From an uncultured Solobacterium sp. (GTDB taxonomy: Bacteria; Bacillota_I; Bacilli_A; Erysipelotrichales; Erysipelotrichaceae), in contig CALISH010000128.1 in assembly GCA_938041275.1 (NCBI GenBank), positions 1 through 10,335 of the forward strand: a stretch of DNA of 10,335 nucleotides, given 5' to 3'. The translations under genes were made by a program, and so were the position numbers. Shown here one piece after another: positions 5,291-10,335 of the stretch (its first letter is position 1; every line of letters starts with the position of its first letter). The notes beneath the pieces are model-generated. The model did no database searches. It was not told the origin of the DNA and worked only from the letters and a program-made list of their open reading frames with translations.

Positions 5291-8200
5291 TTAGAATAAA
5301 CTCATTTGATTACTTTCTTGTAATCCCTCTAAACAACCCATATGTGCAAGCTTCACTAACATAGATGAAGAAACTTGTGTACGCTTAAGGATATCTTCTT
5401 TTGATAAAAATTCACCCTTTTCACGAGCTTCCTCAATTGATTTTGCTACGTTAACACCTAATCCATCAATAACTGTAAATGGCGGAATAATTGTCTTTGG
5501 ATTATCTGGTGACATTCTAAATTCTGTTGCAAGTGATTTGTATAAATCAACATTAGAAATATTGTAACCACGTGCATATAGTTCTTCACATACTTCTAAT
5601 ACATCAAATAAAGATTTCTCTTTATTTGAAACTGGATTTTCTGGATTACGTTCCGCGATACGTGTACTAATATCATTCATACGAGTACGAATGACATCAA
5701 TACCTTTAGCCATCGTCTCTATCTCATAAGTATCGCAGCGCAATGTTAAATACTGAATGTAGAAATTGAGAGGTTCATGTACCTTGTACCATGCGATACG
5801 CATGGCCATCATAACATACGCAACTGCGTGTGCTTTTGGGAACATGTACTTAATCTTTTTACAAGATTCAATATACCAATCTGGAACTTGGTGTTCTATC
5901 ATCGATTTTTCCCAAGCTTCTGTTAAACCCTTACCCTTACGTACTGATTCCATAATCTTAAATGCATCTAATGACTCTAAGTTATGATCCAAAAGATACG
6001 TCATAATATCATCACGACATCCAATAACTTCATCAATTGTATGGCCCTGACGGATTAATTCCTGTGCATTTCCTGCCCATACATCTGTACCATGTGATAA
6101 ACCAGAAATAATAACTAAATCAGAGAACTTCTTAGGACGAGTTTCTTCGAGTACTCCACGGGTTGTACGTGTACCAAATTCTGGTAAACCTAACGCACCG
6201 GTTTCCTTCTTATAGATTCTCGTATCTGCTTTTAACGCATCATCACAAGAGAATAAGGATAAGGTTTCAGTATCATTCATCGGAATATCCAATGGTTTTA
6301 CCGTAGCAATCTTCTGCAATAAGCGCATTGCTGTAGGGTCAACGTGACCTAAAATATCAAACTTCAAGACATTATCATGAATATCATGGAAGTCATAGTG
6401 AGTTGTTTTCCAAGCAGATGTTGGATCATTTGCAGGATACTGTACTGGTGTAAAATCTTCGGCAATATATTCATGCGGAATGATAATAATACCACCAGGA
6501 TGCTGACCTGTTGTACGTTTTACGTTTTGACAACCATGCGCAAGATAATCTTTCATTGGTCTACGCATATTGTTGATCTTCATCTTCTCGCAATAGCCTT
6601 GTACATATCCAAAAGCTGTCTTTTCAGCCACTGTACCAATCGTACCAGCACGGAATGCATGGTCTTCACCAAATACATCCTTAATAAATGCATGTGCACG
6701 CCATTGATATTCGTTAGAGAAGTTTAAGTCAATATCTGGTGTCTTATCCGCATTGAAACCCAAGAAAGTTTGGAATGGGATGTTATGTCCATTACCACGC
6801 ATCGTTGCACCACAATGTGGACATACCTTATCAGGTAAGTCGAAACCAGAGGCAATGGATGGTTCATCAAAAAACTCACTGTAATGACACTTTGGACACA
6901 GATAATGAGGACGTAGTGGATTTACTTCTGTAATTCCAGACATCGTAGCTGTAAAAGAAGAACCTACTGATCCACGAGAACCAACGACATACCCATCATC
7001 ATTTGATTTCTTTACAAGTAAATGTGCAATGTAGTAATGCACACCAAATCCATTACGGATAATATTGTCTAATTCACTATTTAAACGGTCCGTAACAATC
7101 TCAGGAACTTTCCCTTCAAAACCGTACATGCGCATCGCCGTATCATGACATATCTTTCTTAACTTGTCATCTGAACCTTCAATGACTGGAGGGTATGTTC
7201 CAGCAGGAACAGGTCTAACCTCTTCAATTAAATCAAAGATACTATTCGGATTACGTACGACAATTTCCTCAATTAGATCAGGATCATCTAACCAAGCAAA
7301 TTCATTTTTCATTTCATCTGTTAAACGAATATGTTGGTCGGGATTCTTTGTACGTAAACGCAACGCTTCATCACGAATATAAAGTGGATGGATTGTGCCA
7401 CCTACACCTTGTGACATGATATATACATCACGGAATACTTTTTGTTCAGGCGTACAGTAATGCGCATCGCTAGTTGCACAAACAGGAATATTTAACTTCT
7501 GTGCCATGCGAATAATTCGCTTTTGTACTTCTTTTAAGCGGTCAACACTAGGAATACTACCTAATACAATCGAAGTAGAATAGTTGCCTAAAGGCTGTAG
7601 CTCAATGTAATCATAAAGCTTCATCGCTTCTTCTAAGCGAGCATCATCACCATTGCATGCAAGTTCAAATACTTCACCATTCAAGCATGCGGAACCTAGT
7701 AAAAGATTTTCCCTATACTTCTCAAGTGTAGAGCGTACAACACGTGGTTCAGCAGCCACGTCAGTGCCCTCTTTTCCAGTTGCCTTCCCATTAACAGCTA
7801 ATGTATTTGTATTAGACTCTGTAACAAGTTTATATAACGCAACTAAACCATCATGATTTTTTGCGATAGCACAAACATGACTTCGTCTTACTTTCATAAA
7901 AGACTTTGGTGACTGTAATTTTATTTGTAAATCAGATATTGTCTTAGTAGCAAACTTATCCTTAGCATCCTTTAATAAACACAAGAATACATCAGCTAAT
8001 GCGCCTGCATCAAAGTCAGCACGGTGAGCCTCTTCCTCATTGTAATTAACATGATAATATCTTGATAAGTTACCTAAACGATATGCTCTACGATCAGGTA
8101 ATACAGCACGAGACATATCCAAGGTATCAATTACAACGTTTGTTAATGGTTTTCTACCTATACGACGTAACTCTTCATTTAAGAAAAAGTAGTCAAACGT

Positions 8201-9640
8201 CGCATTATGTGCTACCAATACATCATCTTTGATATAGTCTAATATTTCATCAATCGCTTCCGCAAATGGCTTAGCATTTTTTACCATATCATTTGTAATG
8301 TTTGTTTTTGATGTGATAAAACCAGGAATCGATACTGGCGGCTTGATAAATAACTGTTTACGGTCGATAATCGTTGAATTTTTAATACGAACTGCACCAA
8401 ATTCAATAATATGATCAAAATAACAAGATAGACCTGTTGTTTCTAAGTCAAAAGATATGTAAGTTACGTCGTCTAGATTCTCATCTGTTGCATTACGAAC
8501 AATTGTTAATTCATCATTCGCAAGATTAAATTCACATCCAAGTCCAACTCTAAACTCTCTATCTGGATCTTTTTTCTTTAATGATTGTGCCGTATTATAC
8601 GCCTTTACAAGTGACTGCACGTCCGCATGATCTGTAATTGCGATACCACGATGTCCTAGGTTATATACATAGGTTACGATATCCTTGATATCACAAACAC
8701 CATCCATTTCAGATAAGTTTGAATGCATGTGTAATTCAACACGCTTTGTTTCTGCTGTATCAACAATCTTTGCTTTTTCTATCTTTACTACATTAGATGC
8801 GATACAAGTTAAATCCTTTGCAAAATTATCATAAGAAATAGTTCCATAGATACGAACATAATCGCCATCATGAATTGATGAGAGATCCTCTTTTGTTACA
8901 CCACGTCCTTCAAACCGTTTTACCGCAATCGCATCAGTACCATCAAAAACACTAAACGATTGAATTGTTCTTCCTGTTTTACGAATCCCAATGTAATCAT
9001 TTCCAAATACTTCACCTTCGAACTGAATATCAACAATAGGATCATGTACATCAACTAAATTGATTTTTTCATAATCGTCCATCTTTGCTCGTTGGTATTT
9101 ATATGTTGGTTTCTCTTGTGGCTTTTCAACTTCTTCACTAACAACCGCAACACTAACTTCCTTAATTTCCTTTTGCATCACAGGAATTAAAGTTTCCGTT
9201 AAAACCGTCACACCATGTAGACCAATGGTTCCTAGAAAGGACTCTACATGTTCAATATAACTACTAGCACGGTCACAATCAGATACAGTGGAAAACGCAT
9301 ATTTGATAATACACTTTTGTGCGTCATATTGGAATGTACCACTTTCAAGAATACGCATCTCAGGATTTGCTTGAAAGAAAACATCTAAGTATTTTTGAAT
9401 CTCAACTTGGTTACAACGATTCTGTTCTGGCTGAATAAATAATTGGATATTGGATCCTGTAAGATCTTTTAATTTGTGATGAATTTCCTGATAACTTTCA
9501 AAAGATAATACATTTGGAGTATGTAAGTGTAACTCTAAAAGATTACGTGCACGAAATAATAGAACTCTTTCGATTTCAATCTCTTCATATAAATCATCTT
9601 GATTATCAATCTTCACTAAATCTTTTAAATATTGTGCCAT
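5291..9640 (-). CDS. polC: DNA polymerase III alpha subunit, PolC type
   Basis: This is the Gram-positive replicative polymerase with built-in proofreading, 1449 residues (Bacillus PolC is about 1437). Visible order: a variable N-terminal region to about 180; an OB fold at about 200-290; PHP domain first half from about 300 (HMH at 304-306, D313, TDH at 336-338, E370); an inserted DEDDh exonuclease at about 392-555 (D398, E400, D483, H539, D544); PHP second half ending at D725/H727; the polymerase core with SRGSVGSSF (888-896), a four-cysteine zinc motif (C915, C918, C940, C943), catalytic D969 and D971 in PDIDLNF, the RTTGQHPGG finger segment (1042-1050) and third catalytic D1095; then the tau/OB C-terminal part. 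The last residues, QMSLF, match the beta-clamp-binding motif QLSLF of PolC. The ATG at 9640 has AAAAGGAG six bases upstream. All catalytic residues I checked are present. Confidence 0.98.
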   Translation of the reverse strand: MAQYLKDLVKIDNQDDLYEEIEIERVLLFRARNLLELHLHTPNVLSFESYQEIHHKLKDLTGSNIQLFIQPEQNRCNQVEIQKYLDVFFQANPEMRILESGTFQYDAQKCIIKYAFSTVSDCDRASSYIEHVESFLGTIGLHGVTVLTETLIPVMQKEIKEVSVAVVSEEVEKPQEKPTYKYQRAKMDDYEKINLVDVHDPIVDIQFEGEVFGNDYIGIRKTGRTIQSFSVFDGTDAIAVKRFEGRGVTKEDLSSIHDGDYVRIYGTISYDNFAKDLTCIASNVVKIEKAKIVDTAETKRVELHMHSNLSEMDGVCDIKDIVTYVYNLGHRGIAITDHADVQSLVKAYNTAQSLKKKDPDREFRVGLGCEFNLANDELTIVRNATDENLDDVTYISFDLETTGLSCYFDHIIEFGAVRIKNSTIIDRKQLFIKPPVSIPGFITSKTNITNDMVKNAKPFAEAIDEILDYIKDDVLVAHNATFDYFFLNEELRRIGRKPLTNVVIDTLDMSRAVLPDRRAYRLGNLSRYYHVNYNEEEAHRADFDAGALADVFLCLLKDAKDKFATKTISDLQIKLQSPKSFMKVRRSHVCAIAKNHDGLVALYKLVTESNTNTLAVNGKATGKEGTDVAAEPRVVRSTLEKYRENLLLGSACLNGEVFELACNGDDARLEEAMKLYDYIELQPLGNYSTSIVLGSIPSVDRLKEVQKRIIRMAQKLNIPVCATSDAHYCTPEQKVFRDVYIMSQGVGGTIHPLYIRDEALRLRTKNPDQHIRLTDEMKNEFAWLDDPDLIEEIVVRNPNSIFDLIEEVRPVPAGTYPPVIEGSDDKLRKICHDTAMRMYGFEGKVPEIVTDRLNSELDNIIRNGFGVHYYIAHLLVKKSNDDGYVVGSRGSVGSSFTATMSGITEVNPLRPHYLCPKCHYSEFFDEPSIASGFDLPDKVCPHCGATMRGNGHNIPFQTFLGFNADKTPDIDLNFSNEYQWRAHAFIKDVFGEDHAFRAGTIGTVAEKTAFGYVQGYCEKMKINNMRRPMKDYLAHGCQNVKRTTGQHPGGIIIIPHEYIAEDFTPVQYPANDPTSAWKTTHYDFHDIHDNVLKFDILGHVDPTAMRLLQKIATVKPLDIPMNDTETLSLFSCDDALKADTRIYKKETGALGLPEFGTRTTRGVLEETRPKKFSDLVIISGLSHGTDVWAGNAQELIRQGHTIDEVIGCRDDIMTYLLDHNLESLDAFKIMESVRKGKGLTEAWEKSMIEHQVPDWYIESCKKIKYMFPKAHAVAYVMMAMRIAWYKVHEPLNFYIQYLTLRCDTYEIETMAKGIDVIRTRMNDISTRIAERNPENPVSNKEKSLFDVLEVCEELYARGYNISNVDLYKSLATEFRMSPDNPKTIIPPFTVIDGLGVNVAKSIEEAREKGEFLSKEDILKRTQVSSSMLVKLAHMGCLEGLQESNQMSLF

Positions 9641-9663
9641 ACCTTACTCCTTTTCGTCCCCTT

Positions 9664-9672
9664 ATTTTAACA
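9664..9672 (-). promoter_or_regulatory. Putative extended -10 promoter of polC
   Basis: The minus strand reads TGTTAAAAT, a TGn extended -10 followed by TAAAAT, 24 bases before the polC start codon. No good -35 hexamer lies 16-18 bases upstream; extended -10 promoters often tolerate this. Transcription would start near 9657, leaving a short leader that still holds the ribosome binding site AAAAGGAG (9654-9647). A 14-base palindrome, TTCTTAAATAAGAA (9697-9710), lies just upstream and could be an operator or chance AT-rich sequence. The terminator upstream makes some promoter in this gap necessary. Confidence 0.45.
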
Positions 9673-9730
9673 TAAAATTACATCTCATTCTTGTGATTCT
9701 TAAATAAGAAGTATCTAGAATCGACCATAA

Positions 9731-9758
9731 AGAAAAGTGACTAGAAGTCCTAGCCACT
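9731..9758 (-). terminator. Rho-independent terminator of the HerA-like gene
   Basis: On the minus strand AGTGGCTAG (9758-9750) pairs with CTAGTCACT (9744-9736). This gives a 9-bp stem with one G-U pair and a 5-base loop, followed by TTTTCTTT. It lies 7 bases after the HerA-like stop codon, so the upstream gene probably ends transcription here and polC has its own promoter. Confidence 0.8.
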
Positions 9759-9765
9759 ATCTCGT

Positions 9766-10335
9766 TTACTTAAAGAAACCGGATAAGAATTTCTTAGCAG
9801 AGCGAATTCCAACATTGATTAATTCTGTTTCTGTACGATTACGAATCTTCTTAGCTATACGTCCAGTCCAGTCATTTTCTTTATTGCGTTTCGCATCTTC
9901 TTTTGCCTGGGCAGCCGCAAGTTTTTCTTGCACAATCTTCTCTTTGGCAAGACGAGCTTCTTCTTCCTCTTGTTCCTTGATAGCATTCATACTTTCAAAG
10001 GCACTCTCTGGGTCAATATCTTTTTCATATTTACCATAGATAGAATCATGTTGAATTGTCTGTATCACCAATCCTTCATCCGCAATTTGCATCGATGACA
10101 TAGGCGGTAAGATCATCGTCTCTTCCACTATTGTAGGAGCTCCATCTGCATCCAATACAGATACAAGTGCAGTACCAGTCTTCATATTTGTAATACGATC
10201 TGCTGTATCTAGATTAGGATTTGTACGGAAAGAATCTGCCGCTAATTTTACTGCTTTGATTTCTGTTGGTGTATATGCACATAATGCATGTTGAATACGA
10301 TTGGACAATTGTGCAAGAACTGAATTAGGAATATC
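9766..10335 (-). CDS. HerA-like helicase/ATPase (DUF853 type), 3' part only
   Basis: This is the C-terminal 189 residues of a larger protein whose start lies beyond the right edge. The frame stays open to base 10335, and the visible protein begins DIPNSVLAQLSNRIQHAL, a stretch typical of the end of the RecA-like ATPase core in DUF853/HerA-C proteins. Next come the family-like segments AYTPTEIKAVKLAADSFR, a GTALVSVLDADGAP strand region and an ILPP motif. After these follow a highly charged, Glu/Lys/Ala-rich helical stretch (likely coiled coil) and a basic amphipathic tail ending in KKFLSGFFK. The family comprises cytoplasmic P-loop ATPases related to the DNA translocase HerA; their cellular role is poorly defined. 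The Walker motifs are outside the window. The TTG at 10308 is an internal leucine codon and not the start. The gene ends 125 bases before polC and is separated from it by a terminator. Family assignment is from recognition of the sequence pattern. Confidence 0.85.
   Translation of the reverse strand, partial: DIPNSVLAQLSNRIQHALCAYTPTEIKAVKLAADSFRTNPNLDTADRITNMKTGTALVSVLDADGAPTIVEETMILPPMSSMQIADEGLVIQTIQHDSIYGKYEKDIDPESAFESMNAIKEQEEEEARLAKEKIVQEKLAAAQAKEDAKRNKENDWTGRIAKKIRNRTETELINVGIRSAKKFLSGFFK

Noticed and set aside
6377..6727. Plus-strand open frame of 116 codons inside polC
   Set aside because: It is antisense to highly conserved polymerase catalytic sequence, has a Cys/Ile/Thr-rich composition typical of a shadow frame, and shows no family pattern.
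9737..10039. Plus-strand open frame of 100 codons
   Set aside because: It lies antisense to the HerA-like gene and begins inside that gene's terminator. The translation has no recognisable domain.
10306..10308. TTG as a start codon for the HerA-like gene
   Set aside because: The frame continues upstream to the window edge with family-typical residues (DIPNSVLAQ), so the TTG is an internal leucine.

Overview
The window comes from a low-GC Gram-positive bacterium (Bacillota). The evidence is a PolC-type replicative polymerase, a T-box leader in front of a threonyl-tRNA synthetase gene, a cre-like (CcpA) site, strong AGGAGG-type ribosome binding sites, and hairpin-plus-T-run terminators. The protein sequences feel closer to Erysipelotrichia or related gut Firmicutes than to Bacillus, but that placement is an impression and not a measurement. 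All real genes lie on the minus strand, so the window is best read from 10335 down to 1. I see no mobile element, CRISPR array, tRNA or rRNA, and no gene-free stretch longer than about 300 bases.

Layout in transcription order: (1) the 3' end of a HerA-like/DUF853 ATPase gene, running in from beyond the right edge and closed by a hairpin terminator; (2) polC, a full-length 1449-residue DNA polymerase III alpha subunit with its own likely promoter; (3) a sigma-A-like promoter directly behind the polC stop codon, driving a threonine T-box leader and thrS, whose product has no N-terminal TGS domain; (4) a terminator, then a regulated intergenic region with an extended -10 promoter, a near-perfect cre site and several inverted repeats; (5) a three-gene operon: a MurP-like PTS EIIBC, a PHP-family phosphoesterase coupled to it through a TAATG overlap, and a EIIA(Glc)-type protein; (6) a compound terminator and 68 bases with no visible gene.

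Functionally the window divides into housekeeping genes (replication and threonine charging, the latter controlled by uncharged tRNA-Thr) and a sugar-uptake operon. In the operon, EIIA would pass phosphate to the EIIB cysteine and EIIC would import and phosphorylate the sugar. The PHP enzyme could act on the imported phosphosugar or a related metabolite. CcpA repression through the cre site fits such an operon.

I do not see a clear new defence or mobile system. The points most worth a second look are the PTS-PHP pairing, the TGS-less ThrRS, and the dense regulatory region at 3060-3230.
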